From NCBI GenBank assembly GCA_009843915.1, contig VYCM01000098.1:1-64000 (forward strand): a DNA stretch of 64,000 nt. Direction: 5' to 3'. The notes beneath the pieces are model-generated. The model had not been told where the DNA came from and did no database searches. It saw only the letters and a program-made list of their open reading frames with translations. This document shows, piece after piece, positions 8,461-16,565 of this stretch (within the stretch, counting starts at the first letter, position 1; each line of letters starts with the position of its first letter). Source of the DNA: Acidimicrobiaceae bacterium. Its GTDB lineage: Bacteria; Actinomycetota; Acidimicrobiia; Acidimicrobiales; Aldehydirespiratoraceae. The translations under genes were made by a program, and so were the position numbers.

Positions 8461-9465
8461 GTGAACCTTCGGGTCGGGGTGATCGGCGCAGGCTCGTGGG
8501 GGACCACCGTCGCCCACCTCTGCGCCCACAATGCCTCCACCGTGCTCTACGCCCGCGATCCCACGATCGCAGGAGCGCTCAACTCGACCGGCGAGAACCC
8601 CCGCTACCTGCCCGGCCGGGCGCTGCACCCCGAACTGCGGGCCACCGCGGACATCGGCGAGGCGGCCGGCGGCGCCGACGCGGTCGTGATGGCCGTGCCC
8701 TCCCACGGGTTCCGCGACACCCTGCGGTTGCTGCCCCCGCATGTGGGCGACGGCACGCCAGTTGTGTCGCTCACCAAGGGCCTGGAGGCACGCACCCGCA
8801 GGCGGATGACCGAGGTGGTGGTGGACGAGTTGCCCGGGCGCCCGGCCGGGGTGCTGACCGGGCCGAACCTGGCCAAGGAGATCCTCGCCGGGAGAGCCGC
8901 GGCGGCCGTGCTGGCCATGGCGCCCGCCGACGCCCCGCTGGCCGAGCGGCTGCGGGCCGTGTTCTGCGCCGGCGACTTCCGGGTGTACACCAACACCGAC
9001 GTCGTGGGGGCCGAGATCGCGGGCGCCACCAAGAACGTGATCGCCCTGGCCGCCGGCATATCCGACGGCCTCGGAGCCGGCGACAACACCCGGGCCGCGC
9101 TCATCACCCGGGGCCTGGCCGAGGTGACCCGCCTGGGAGTGGCCCTCGGCGGCGACCCGGCCACGTTCGCGGGCCTGGCTGGGATCGGCGACATCGTGGC
9201 CACCTGCGTCAGCCCGCAGAGCCGCAACCGCCATGTGGGCGAGCGTCTGGGCCGGGGCGAGGCGATCACCGAGATCGTGGCGTCCATGGACCAGGTGGCC
9301 GAGGGCGTGAGGTCCACACCGGTCGTGGCCGCGCTGGCCCGCTCGCGGGGCGTGGACATGCCGATCACCGAGGAGGTGCGGGCCGTGATCGAGGACGGCC
9401 GTCCCGCCGCCGCGGCCTACCGGGCGCTGCTCGACCGGCCCCCCACCAGCGAAACCCGCCGGTAG
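8461..9465 (+). CDS. gpsA: NAD(P)H-dependent glycerol-3-phosphate dehydrogenase
   Basis: About 334 residues. The N-terminal dinucleotide motif is VGVIGAGSWGTT; further on come LTKGLE, the LTGPNLAKEI segment, the active-site lysine region IAGATKNVIALAAG and the NTRAALITRGLAE motif. All are hallmarks of GpsA, which reduces dihydroxyacetone phosphate to sn-glycerol 3-phosphate for phospholipid synthesis. The GTG start is supported by a TAGGGT -10 box 7 nt upstream. The ORF track extends it 155 residues upstream into the divergent cofC, which is spurious. Confidence 0.96.
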   Translation: MNLRVGVIGAGSWGTTVAHLCAHNASTVLYARDPTIAGALNSTGENPRYLPGRALHPELRATADIGEAAGGADAVVMAVPSHGFRDTLRLLPPHVGDGTPVVSLTKGLEARTRRRMTEVVVDELPGRPAGVLTGPNLAKEILAGRAAAAVLAMAPADAPLAERLRAVFCAGDFRVYTNTDVVGAEIAGATKNVIALAAGISDGLGAGDNTRAALITRGLAEVTRLGVALGGDPATFAGLAGIGDIVATCVSPQSRNRHVGERLGRGEAITEIVASMDQVAEGVRSTPVVAALARSRGVDMPITEEVRAVIEDGRPAAAAYRALLDRPPTSETRR

Positions 9466-9490
9466 AGGCCGAGCGGTGGGTTCACGAATC

Positions 9491-9550
9491 CGGCCCATAC
9501 GGGCGAGGCCGTGGCCCGAGCGGCCCGTGAGCGCAGCGAACAAGAGCGGG
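9491..9550 (+). repeat. Dispersed repeat, copy 1 (about 60 bp)
   Basis: The core GGCCCGAGCGGCCCGTGAGC and its flanks match, in opposite orientation and with only a few differences, each of the three tandem units at 29.8-30.25 kb. They also match a shorter copy at 63.29 kb. This copy lies 25 bp after the gpsA stop. The ORF track reads the start of the following gene through it, but that part is probably not coding. Confidence 0.75.
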
Positions 9551-9634
9551 AGTGGCAGGTCCCGGAGACCCGGCTCCGTTCGGAGGGACGCCGGGCAGCG
9601 AGGGGCAGCGCCCGAGCGTCCGGCTGGAGAGCTC

Positions 9635-11059
9635 GTGGGCGACCTCGAAGGACCCGTCGCCGCCGTGGGCGCCGACGGCACTGTCGAACCCTTGGGATCA
9701 CCGTGGCGAGTGGGCTGGGCCGTCGGAGCTGAGGACCGCTGGCACGTTGCGGCCGAGGAGGCCGCCGTCCGCACCCGCCTGGTCGACGACATGCCGGTCG
9801 TGGCCACGGCCATGAAGGTTCCCGGCGGCGATGTGGTGCTGAGAGTCGCCGCGGGGCTCACGGCGGGGGGTCGGGCGGTCGTGCTGGAGTTCACCAACGC
9901 GTCACCGGTTCCCGTGAGCCTGGCCGTAGGTGTGACCGGCTCGATCCATTCCGCCGCCGCCAAGGGATCCTGCCTCCTGGCCGATGGCCGGGTCGCAGTG
10001 GATCTGGGCTGTGCACCCGGAGGGATGGTGGCCGTCGACAACGGCGAGACATGGCCGGCCATTCGGGCTGAGCCGCCCAGGCGCGATTGCGAAGCACGAA
10101 GCCGCGCAGGCCTGGCTTCGGCTGCGGCCGTCGTTCCGTTGGTCCCCGGGGCGCCGCTGCGGGCCACCGTCCCCATTGATGGTGGAGCCGTGGCGGGCAG
10201 CTCGCCGGAGGAGATAGCGGCAGGTTGGCGGGTCGTGGTGGAGCGGGCCGCCTCGCTCGATCTTCCCGATGAGGCCGCGGTCCGGACATGGCGGCGGGGG
10301 ATCGCAGCGTCGGTCTTGGGTGCGGGTAGTGCGGAGCCGCTGGCTGCGGCTCGGGCCGCAGCCGTGCTCGACCGGGTGGGCCTGCCCGACGAGGCCGACC
10401 GGGCCAGGGAGGTGCTGGTCGGAGCGGCCGGCCGGTCGCGCCTGCCGCCGCCGGCGGCAGCGGCCGCGCTGCGGGCTCTGGCGTCCCGCCGGCTGCGAGC
10501 TGGCCGGGTCTCTCCGCTCGCGGACTGGGCGGGTCCACTGGCTGAGGCTGCGGCCGCGGGCGGCTGCCTCGACCCGATCACGCTGGAGCAGGTGGCCGCC
10601 GCCCTGGAGACAGAGGAACCCTCCGCCGCCCGTGACGCTCGCCGCCTGCTGGCCACCACAACATCGACCGCTTCCATGTCACCGGCGGCTTCGAGCGCCG
10701 ACGGCCTCGCCAAGGCGGTGCGGAACAGCCTCGCCTTCGGCGGTGACGGCGTCGCCGGAGTCGAGGCCCTGCTGGACTGCTTGGTCACCGAATCCGCCGA
10801 TCGCCTCGTGGTGCTGCCGGCACCGTCCGAGGCATGGAACCGAGCCCCGGTCGACGCCCGCTCGCTCGTGACCCGTCACGGCGTGCTGTCGTTCTCGGTT
10901 CGCTGGCACGGTCCCCGGCCGGCGCTGCTGTGGGAGCTACCGACCGTCAAGGGTCAGTATTCCTCTGGGACGACGGTGTGCTGCGGGCTCGACCAATCGT
11001 GGCAGTCCGAAGCCACGGCCGGCGAGGCTCTGCTGGAGCCGGGGACAATCGGCGCGTAG
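9635..11059 (+). CDS. Uncharacterised actinobacterial protein
   Basis: About 474 residues from GTG 9635, which follows a GGAGAG ribosome site; the track's 53 extra residues come from the dispersed repeat. The N-terminal third is beta-rich and reads like a carbohydrate-binding or sandwich domain (GWAVGAEDRWHV, VAAGLTAGGRAVVLEF). The middle is an alanine-rich helical region. The C-terminus has SVRWHGPRPALLWEL, a segment I associate with glycoside-hydrolase-like actinobacterial proteins, but I cannot name the family. There is no signal peptide or membrane segment. It may share a transcript with the cobalt genes 60 bp downstream. Confidence 0.6.
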   Translation: MGDLEGPVAAVGADGTVEPLGSPWRVGWAVGAEDRWHVAAEEAAVRTRLVDDMPVVATAMKVPGGDVVLRVAAGLTAGGRAVVLEFTNASPVPVSLAVGVTGSIHSAAAKGSCLLADGRVAVDLGCAPGGMVAVDNGETWPAIRAEPPRRDCEARSRAGLASAAAVVPLVPGAPLRATVPIDGGAVAGSSPEEIAAGWRVVVERAASLDLPDEAAVRTWRRGIAASVLGAGSAEPLAAARAAAVLDRVGLPDEADRAREVLVGAAGRSRLPPPAAAAALRALASRRLRAGRVSPLADWAGPLAEAAAAGGCLDPITLEQVAAALETEEPSAARDARRLLATTTSTASMSPAASSADGLAKAVRNSLAFGGDGVAGVEALLDCLVTESADRLVVLPAPSEAWNRAPVDARSLVTRHGVLSFSVRWHGPRPALLWELPTVKGQYSSGTTVCCGLDQSWQSEATAGEALLEPGTIGA

Positions 11060-11119
11060 ACGAACTGGCGGGAGGCAGCGGCGTTGGTGGCGGAGAGCGG
11101 CGTGTGTCACACTGCACCC

Positions 11120-11323
11120 ATGGAATCGCACGCCCTGCCCGCAGCCGTACCAGCCCTTCCCGACGTCGATGTTCCGGTGTGGGCCTGGGCGCTCGTCGCG
11201 CTCGCCGTGGTGGTCTCCTACTTCGTCATGCTCGAGAACGGCGTCGTGCTCAGCCAGGTCGCCGAGACCCTCCACGAATTCTTCCACGACGGCCGTCACT
11301 TCGCTGGCGTGCCCTGCCACTGA
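11120..11323 (+). CDS. cbtB: CbtB cobalt transporter subunit
   Basis: 67 residues, with one membrane helix (WAWALVALAVVVSYFVML) followed by ENGVVLS and a His-rich C-terminus, LHEFFHDGRHFAGVPCH. This is the conserved metal-binding tail of CbtB. CbtB is the small partner of CbtA in a cobalt uptake system usually linked to cobalamin or cobalt enzymes. ATG 11120 is chosen because everything upstream in the track ORF lacks family similarity. No cobalamin riboswitch fits in the 60 bp upstream. Cobalt use agrees with the cobalt-type nitrile hydratase 12 kb away. Confidence 0.85.
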   Translation: MESHALPAAVPALPDVDVPVWAWALVALAVVVSYFVMLENGVVLSQVAETLHEFFHDGRHFAGVPCH

Positions 11324-11339
11324 GCGCTCCACCGGCCAC

Positions 11340-12044
11340 ATGAAGCGGATCCTGGGGATCGGCTGCCTGGCCGGTCTGGCCGCGGGCGTCGCGGCGGCCC
11401 TGTTCGCGGCGACCGCCGGCCGGGGGCCGATACGCGACGCCATCGCCCTGGAGGACAGCATCAGTCACGCCACCAGCGGCGCCCACCACGAGGACCTCTT
11501 CAGCCGGGGAGTGCAGGAGATCGGCGGCGCGGTAGGGCTGGTCGTCTTGGGGTTGGCTCTGGGCGTCATCTTCTCCGTCGTGCTCGCCGCGGTGGGGCCC
11601 CGGCTGGCCGCGTTCACGCCACTGGCGGCCTCGTTGCGGCTCGGGCTCTTCGGGTTCGTGGCCGTGGTCCTGGTGCCCTTCCTGAAGTATCCCGCCAACC
11701 CGCCGGCCGTCGGCGACCCCGACACCGTCAACGAGCGCACCGTCTTGTACTTCGCCGTGTTGGGCCTCTCGATCCTGCTCACCTGGGCCGTGTGGCGGTT
11801 CCATCTAGGGGTCTCCCTGGCTCCGGTGGCCAAGGCATGGGCGACAGCCGCGCTCTACGGCGCGGGGCTCGCCGTGATCTTCCTGGCCCTGCCCGGGAAC
11901 CCCGATTCCATTGACGCGCCTGCCGACCTCGTGTGGCGGTTCCGCCTGGCCTCGCTGGGAGGCCTGGCCGCGGCCTGGGCGACGCTGGCCCTGGTTACCG
12001 GCACGCTGTTCTCTAGATCAGCCTCCACTCAAGCTTCGGCGTAG
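11340..12044 (+). CDS. cbtA: CbtA cobalt transporter
   Basis: About 234 residues with five to six predicted membrane helices. The first begins right after MKRILGIGCLAGLAAG, and the family segment VPFLKYPANPPAVGDPDTV lies between helices. This order and the directly preceding cbtB identify CbtA. It should form the membrane channel for cobalt entry. The start is ATG 11340, 16 bp after cbtB; the track ORF starts inside cbtB in another frame. Its last 16 bp overlap the convergent glycosyltransferase gene. Confidence 0.85.
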   Translation: MKRILGIGCLAGLAAGVAAALFAATAGRGPIRDAIALEDSISHATSGAHHEDLFSRGVQEIGGAVGLVVLGLALGVIFSVVLAAVGPRLAAFTPLAASLRLGLFGFVAVVLVPFLKYPANPPAVGDPDTVNERTVLYFAVLGLSILLTWAVWRFHLGVSLAPVAKAWATAALYGAGLAVIFLALPGNPDSIDAPADLVWRFRLASLGGLAAAWATLALVTGTLFSRSASTQASA

Positions 12045-13186
12045 ATCTCCATGTGGCGTCGGGCCGTGCTGGTCCACGAGTAGCGGTCCGCCGTGACGGC
12101 TCCAGCCGACCGCAGGCGACGCACCAGTTCCCGGTCGTCTCGCACCCGGGCCATGCCGGCCGCCAGTGAGGCAGGGTCGGCCGCCCCGGTCAACACCGCG
12201 TCGACATCATGGGTCAAGAACTCCCGGAAGACCTCGATGTCGGAGGCGACCACCGGCAGCCCGGCGGCCAGAGCCTCCAGCACGACCAGGCCCCAGCCCT
12301 CGCTGATCGACGGGAACACGAAACTGTCGGCCGCACCGAACCAGCCGGGCAGCTCCGTGTCGGGCACCGTGCCCACCAGCACCACGTCGTCCCCGAGACG
12401 CAAGCCGTGGGAGCCCAGCGACCCCAGCACCTCGTCCCGGTAGGCCTGATAGTCCTGGAAGGAGTGGCCGCCCACCACGGCCAGCATCGGGCGCGGGCCC
12501 TGCATGGCCTTCAGCAGGCCCAGCGCCTCGACCAGGTAGCGCGAGCCCTTGCGGGGCTCGACGCCTCCCACCGTCAGGTACAGGTGGCGTTCGCCGGCGT
12601 CGATCCTCGACCGCAGGGCGTCGCGCTCCTCCGGCGACTGCGCCGCACCCGCGAACCGCTCGACGCGCACGCCGTTGGTGACCACCGCCGCCTTCACGCC
12701 GTAGTCGTCGAGCAGGCGCCTCCGCCACGGCTCGCTCACCACCAGCACCCGGTCCGGCTCGGTGATGGCCGCGTCCTGACACTCGATCAGCGCCGGGGTG
12801 GTGAAGTCGTCTATGTGGTGGACCGTGCGGAACAGCCGGAACCCGGCTCCCCGGTCGCGAACCCGGGCCGCGGCTCGGGCCGAGATGCAGTCCTGGGTGT
12901 GAATGATGTCGAAACGGTCCGCGAGGTCGGCACCAAGGCCCGATTCGAGAGCATCGATGTGGGAGAACACCCGCTCGGTCAGAGTGCCCGCCCGGGTCGG
13001 CGCCTCGACGATGTGCACCGGCACTGAAGTGGGCCGGAAGAACCCCTCAGCCGGGTCGCCCAAGGCGACCAGCATCACGTCAACCCCCTCCGCGGCCAGA
13101 GCCTCGGCCAGCTCCACGCTGTGCACCGCCCCGCCCCGCGGCCTCACCGAGTAGGTGGCAATGGCGACACGCGCCGTCAGGGTCAC
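12029..13186 (-). CDS. GT4 glycosyltransferase of the MSMEG_0565 type
   Basis: About 385 residues. The N-terminus IATYSVRPRGGAVHSVELAEAL matches my memory of the MSMEG_0565 family, a group that occurs with the Nit1C/nitrogen-starvation genes. The C-terminal GT-B donor domain has TVGGVEPRKGSRYLVEAL and the E-x7-E motif EGWGLVVLEALAAG. It would transfer a sugar from a nucleotide sugar to an unknown acceptor. The start is GTG 13186, which overlaps the fdrA/allF stop (GTGA), so it is translationally coupled to a carbamoyltransferase subunit. Confidence 0.82.
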   Translation of the reverse strand: MTLTARVAIATYSVRPRGGAVHSVELAEALAAEGVDVMLVALGDPAEGFFRPTSVPVHIVEAPTRAGTLTERVFSHIDALESGLGADLADRFDIIHTQDCISARAAARVRDRGAGFRLFRTVHHIDDFTTPALIECQDAAITEPDRVLVVSEPWRRRLLDDYGVKAAVVTNGVRVERFAGAAQSPEERDALRSRIDAGERHLYLTVGGVEPRKGSRYLVEALGLLKAMQGPRPMLAVVGGHSFQDYQAYRDEVLGSLGSHGLRLGDDVVLVGTVPDTELPGWFGAADSFVFPSISEGWGLVVLEALAAGLPVVASDIEVFREFLTHDVDAVLTGAADPASLAAGMARVRDDRELVRRLRSAGAVTADRYSWTSTARRHMEIYAEA

Positions 13187-14736
13187 GCCGTCAGGCTTGT
13201 CGACAGGTCGTGATGGACGAGCGCCGGGTCGCGGTTCACAAGCGCGGCCGCGGCCAGAGCGGCCCGGGCGTTGGTCTCAGCCACGACGCAGCCCGCTTCC
13301 CGCATGATCGAACGCTGCCGCTCGAAGCCCTGGGGATCCCGGTCGGTACCCAGCACGTAGGCCACGACGGCTGCCCCCGACGCCACTATCTCCGCCGCGG
13401 CCGGAGCGAGCATGGCGGCCGGGTCCGGATGGGCGCCGTCTCCGATGACCACGTCGAGCAGCACCGCCGCCACCGTCGGGTCCGAGACCTGGCCTTGCAG
13501 CCGTTCGAGCCTTGCCTCGGGATCGATCATGGGGTGGGGGCGTCCCACCGTGAACTCCTCCTCGCCCAGATCCAGGCACACGTGGCCGCCGGGTGGGCCG
13601 GGCAGCCCCCATTCAGGGTCGAGCGGCGTGTTGGAGAACACCGGGCCGATGTGGCGGCTGGCGATGGTCATCGCCTCGTAGGCCAGCGTGCCCCCACTGA
13701 ACAGTCCCACCATCCGTCTCCGGCGCTGGTCGAGGGAGGTGGAGAGCCGGGCGGTCGCGGCGTCGATCGTGCCGATCGGGTCGGCGCCGGTGTGACCGAG
13801 GCGATCCAGGGACTCCACCACGCCCTGTTCGAGCGTGTTGCACACCGCTACTCCGGGCGCCACAGCCACGGGCCGGTCCAGACCGATCAGAGCAGCCACG
13901 ATGGGCTTGTTGGTGGCCTTGGTCAGCAGACGCTCGGCCACAGCCGGAGCCGGCGGCTTGGAGACCAGCAGGATCAGCTCCGTTCCGTCGTGACGGTCGA
14001 ACGCCTCCACCGCGGCTTCGGCCATAAGCCCGCCGACGTCTTCAGACAGGTCGCGGCCCCCCACGCCGATTACATGTGAGACACCGGATCCCCAGCGGTC
14101 GAGCAGCGTCATGGCCTCCTGGGCACCCGTGCCCGCGGCCGCGACCACTCCCACCGGCCCGGGCGCCACCCGGTTGGAGAAGCCGAGCCCAACCCCGCCC
14201 AATGCGGCCGTGCCCGCTCCGGGGCCCATGACCAGCCGGCCTAGGGAGCGGGCCCGTCGCTTCAAGTCGATCTCGTCGGCCAGGGGGACGTTGTCACTGA
14301 ACAGCAGCACGTCGAGGCCGCGGGTCAGGGCCTTGTGAGCCTCGAGGGCCGCGTAAGGGCCCGGAACGGAGAGGATGGCGACGTTGGCCTCAGGTGCCGA
14401 GACCAGAGCCTCGTCCAGATCGGCGGGGCGTGTGTCTGCAGGCGGGACGCCGGTGCCGGTTGACCCGCTCTCCTCGAATAGCACCGCCCAGGCTCTCAAC
14501 AGGGCTGCCGGCAAGTGCTCGTCGGTGCCCCTGATCGCAAGAACGAGATCGTTGGCCGCGGCACCGTCGAGCCCTTCGGTCACTCCCTCGTCAAGCAGGA
14601 CCTCCAGGTTGGCCGGCGTGGCCATGAGCGCCCAAGCCCAGTCGACGCCGGGAGCCTCCAGCATGGCGCGAGTCGCCTCGAGCAGTCGCACGCTGTCGAC
14701 GTAGCAGTCTGCGACAACCTTGGCTCTGGCGGTCAT
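13183..14736 (-). CDS. allF: FdrA/AllF subunit of AllFGH-type (oxamate) carbamoyltransferase
   Basis: About 517 residues with the acyl-CoA-synthetase (SucD-like) fold of FdrA. Visible are the nucleotide/CoA-type segments GPGAGTAALGGVGLGFSN and GVVAAAGTGAQEAM, the GVGGRDLSEDVGG loop, GLFSGGTLAYEA and the RPHPMIDPEAR motif. In Escherichia coli, FdrA (AllF), YlbE (AllG) and YlbF (AllH) form the enzyme that turns oxalurate plus phosphate into oxamate and carbamoyl phosphate. Homologues of all three are in this window. It lies 12 bp downstream of the carbamate kinase gene and is coupled to the glycosyltransferase. Confidence 0.9.
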   Translation of the reverse strand: MTARAKVVADCYVDSVRLLEATRAMLEAPGVDWAWALMATPANLEVLLDEGVTEGLDGAAANDLVLAIRGTDEHLPAALLRAWAVLFEESGSTGTGVPPADTRPADLDEALVSAPEANVAILSVPGPYAALEAHKALTRGLDVLLFSDNVPLADEIDLKRRARSLGRLVMGPGAGTAALGGVGLGFSNRVAPGPVGVVAAAGTGAQEAMTLLDRWGSGVSHVIGVGGRDLSEDVGGLMAEAAVEAFDRHDGTELILLVSKPPAPAVAERLLTKATNKPIVAALIGLDRPVAVAPGVAVCNTLEQGVVESLDRLGHTGADPIGTIDAATARLSTSLDQRRRRMVGLFSGGTLAYEAMTIASRHIGPVFSNTPLDPEWGLPGPPGGHVCLDLGEEEFTVGRPHPMIDPEARLERLQGQVSDPTVAAVLLDVVIGDGAHPDPAAMLAPAAAEIVASGAAVVAYVLGTDRDPQGFERQRSIMREAGCVVAETNARAALAAAALVNRDPALVHHDLSTSLTA

Positions 14737-14748
14737 GGCATGGATCCG

Positions 14749-15729
14749 TCAGGAGATCGGCGCAGGCACGGGGTCGGGCACGATCCGTGTGCCCCGGGGA
14801 CCCTCAATCACGCCGGCGGGCTCATCGAGAGTCGCGTACACGAGCTCGGGCGTGGTTATCGCCGAGATCCGCCCCGCGGCCTCCACGAACTCGATGGCGG
14901 CCTCCACCTTGGGTCCCATGCTGCCGGGAGGGAACTGGCCGTCGACCAGGTGGCGCCGGGCAACCGATGCGGTCATCTCCGTGACCACCTCCTCCTGCGG
15001 GGTACCGAAGTTGAGGCGCACTGAAGCCACACCGGTCACCATAACCAGGGCCTGGGCGCCCACGGAATCGGCGATCCTCTCCGCGGCGAAGTCCTTGTCG
15101 ATGACCGCGTCCACCCCCCGGTAGGCGCCGTCGGCCGAGCGCGACACCGGGATCCCGCCGCCCCCGCCGGCCACGACTATGTATCCGAGGTCGACCAGCG
15201 TCGATATGGCCGGAGCCTCGATGGGGGCCATCGGCCGCGGCGACGGGACCACCCGCCGGTAGCCCCGGCCCGAATCCTCGACCATGGTCCACCCCCGCAC
15301 CGATGTCAGCGCGTCCGCCTCGGTCCGGTCGAAGAATGGGCCGATGGGCTTGGTGGGGCGCGACAGGGCAGGATCGCCGGGGTCGACCTCGACATGCGTG
15401 ATGACGGACACCGCGCCGGTGATCTCGCGCCTGCACACTTCATTGAGCGCCAGGCAGATCAGGCTCCCCAACTGCCCTTGCGTCATGGCGCCCAGAGTGA
15501 ACAACGGCAGCGCGGGCACGAGGTCGGTCGAGCCCTCGTGCTGGATGGCCAGGTTGCCGACCTGGGGGCCATTGCCGTGGACGATCACCACGTTCCATCC
15601 CTTACGGATCAGCGACCGCACCGAGTGGGCCATGGCCAGGGCGTTGGTGTACTGCTCCTCGAGGGTGCCGCGCTGGTCCTCGCGAATGAGTGCATTGCCT
15701 CCGAGAGCGAGAATTGCGGTCTCGGCCAA
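14749..15729 (-). CDS. allK: Carbamate kinase (AllK/ArcC type)
   Basis: About 326 residues. It begins with AILALGGNAL, then VIVHGNGPQVGNL, the substrate-loop region GAMTQGQLGSLI, VAGGGGGIPV and DKDFAAERIA, all diagnostic of carbamate kinase. The enzyme makes ATP from carbamoyl phosphate and ADP, releasing ammonia and carbon dioxide. Placed directly before allF, it should consume the carbamoyl phosphate made by the AllFGH complex. The start is a TTG at 15729 preceded by GAGAGGAG; no ATG or GTG fits better. It is the first gene of the minus-strand allK-allF-glycosyltransferase operon. Confidence 0.93.
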   Translation of the reverse strand: MAETAILALGGNALIREDQRGTLEEQYTNALAMAHSVRSLIRKGWNVVIVHGNGPQVGNLAIQHEGSTDLVPALPLFTLGAMTQGQLGSLICLALNEVCRREITGAVSVITHVEVDPGDPALSRPTKPIGPFFDRTEADALTSVRGWTMVEDSGRGYRRVVPSPRPMAPIEAPAISTLVDLGYIVVAGGGGGIPVSRSADGAYRGVDAVIDKDFAAERIADSVGAQALVMVTGVASVRLNFGTPQEEVVTEMTASVARRHLVDGQFPPGSMGPKVEAAIEFVEAAGRISAITTPELVYATLDEPAGVIEGPRGTRIVPDPVPAPIS

Positions 15730-15763
15730 GGCTCACTCCTCTCGCCAGACCCCGCCGGGTCCG

Positions 15764-15820
15764 TCGGATCCGAAACGGAGCCCTCAAGTCTGCCGATAGC
15801 AGAACCGACTTTCTTATAGT
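15764..15820. promoter_or_regulatory. Divergent control region between allK and the 15896 gene
   Basis: It contains the perfect palindrome TCGGATCCGA (15764-15773) and, on the plus strand, TATAGT (15815-15820) within CTTATAGTAGAT. Similar CTTATAGTTGAC and CGTATAGTTGAC boxes stand before the nitrile hydratase and osmC genes. It probably holds the promoters of both divergent units. The function is inferred from position only. Confidence 0.4.
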
Positions 15821-15895
15821 AGATGAGAGGCGAGGGGCCATGCCAAGCCTCGGGTCCACCGGGGCGGGCGCCGCACACGACAAGGAGCGACGACG

Positions 15896-16552
15896 ATGCC
15901 GAGCGGTGCGAGTGACACAGACCCCACCGCCGTGCTGGCCGCCCACTGGAACGAGAGCGAGCGTCGCCTCTATCCGACGGCCACCACGAACCCCGACGCC
16001 TACCAGTCGGCCGTGAAGCTGGTTCGTGCCGTGGCCGACGCCCTAGTTGATGTTTCCGATCTCGAGGAGTTGGTCCAGAGGTGGGAGTATCGCTCCGCCG
16101 TCCTGGACGCAGCGGTCAGCGCCACAGGCGAAACGATCGCCTACGGCCTCACAGAGGCGACCGCTGGCTGCGGGTTCGCCATCCGCCGCCGCGAGCTGCT
16201 GAACGAGCGGGCCGAGCGTCAGCGCCGCGAGAGCATCAACGCGGCACGCCAGGGGGGCCAGGTGTGGGCGGTTATCCACGAGCAGGGCGACCTGGCGTCC
16301 GGCCTCGCCGATCCCTACCAGTGCATGGAGATGCACTTGCCGACCGGGCTGGCCGTCGTGAGCATGGTCGAGCCCGACCCGTCGACCATGACCCCCGTTT
16401 ACGTGGTGACGGTGACGGATACGGGGGAGCCCGGCGGGGGCGCGCCCGGCATCGACGCGGGGTCCTTCGAGGATCTGGAGACAGCCGATCTGGAGCTGTT
16501 CGAGGAGAACCGGCGGGCCATGAGAAGTCGCGTCGAGGCCGCGGGAGCTTGA
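15896..16552 (+). CDS. Uncharacterised protein in the nitrogen cluster
   Basis: About 218 residues, no signal peptide or membrane segment. The N-terminal half is helical (HWNESERRLYPTATTNP, VRAVADALVDVSDLEELV) and the middle has a single cysteine in TAGCGFAIRRREL. The rest is acidic. I do not recognise the family. ATG 15896 has AAGGAG 9 nt upstream and a TATAGT box further up. The gene stands alone, divergent from allK and convergent with the AIR-synthase-like gene. Its position argues for a role in the cluster, but no activity can be assigned. Confidence 0.7.
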   Translation: MPSGASDTDPTAVLAAHWNESERRLYPTATTNPDAYQSAVKLVRAVADALVDVSDLEELVQRWEYRSAVLDAAVSATGETIAYGLTEATAGCGFAIRRRELLNERAERQRRESINAARQGGQVWAVIHEQGDLASGLADPYQCMEMHLPTGLAVVSMVEPDPSTMTPVYVVTVTDTGEPGGGAPGIDAGSFEDLETADLELFEENRRAMRSRVEAAGA

Positions 16553-16565
16553 GTTGGCCCTGCCT

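Noticed and set aside
9476-9634. N-terminal 53 residues of the track ORF before GTG 9635
   Set aside because: They translate the dispersed repeat and low-complexity flank; a ribosome site precedes GTG 9635.
8383-10788. 801-aa minus-strand ORF opposite gpsA and the following gene
   Set aside because: It is rich in Arg, Ala and Ser, has no motifs and spans two genes that are well supported on the plus strand.
11060-11119. Cobalamin riboswitch before cbtB
   Set aside because: Only 60 bp are available and no B12-box-like sequence is visible.
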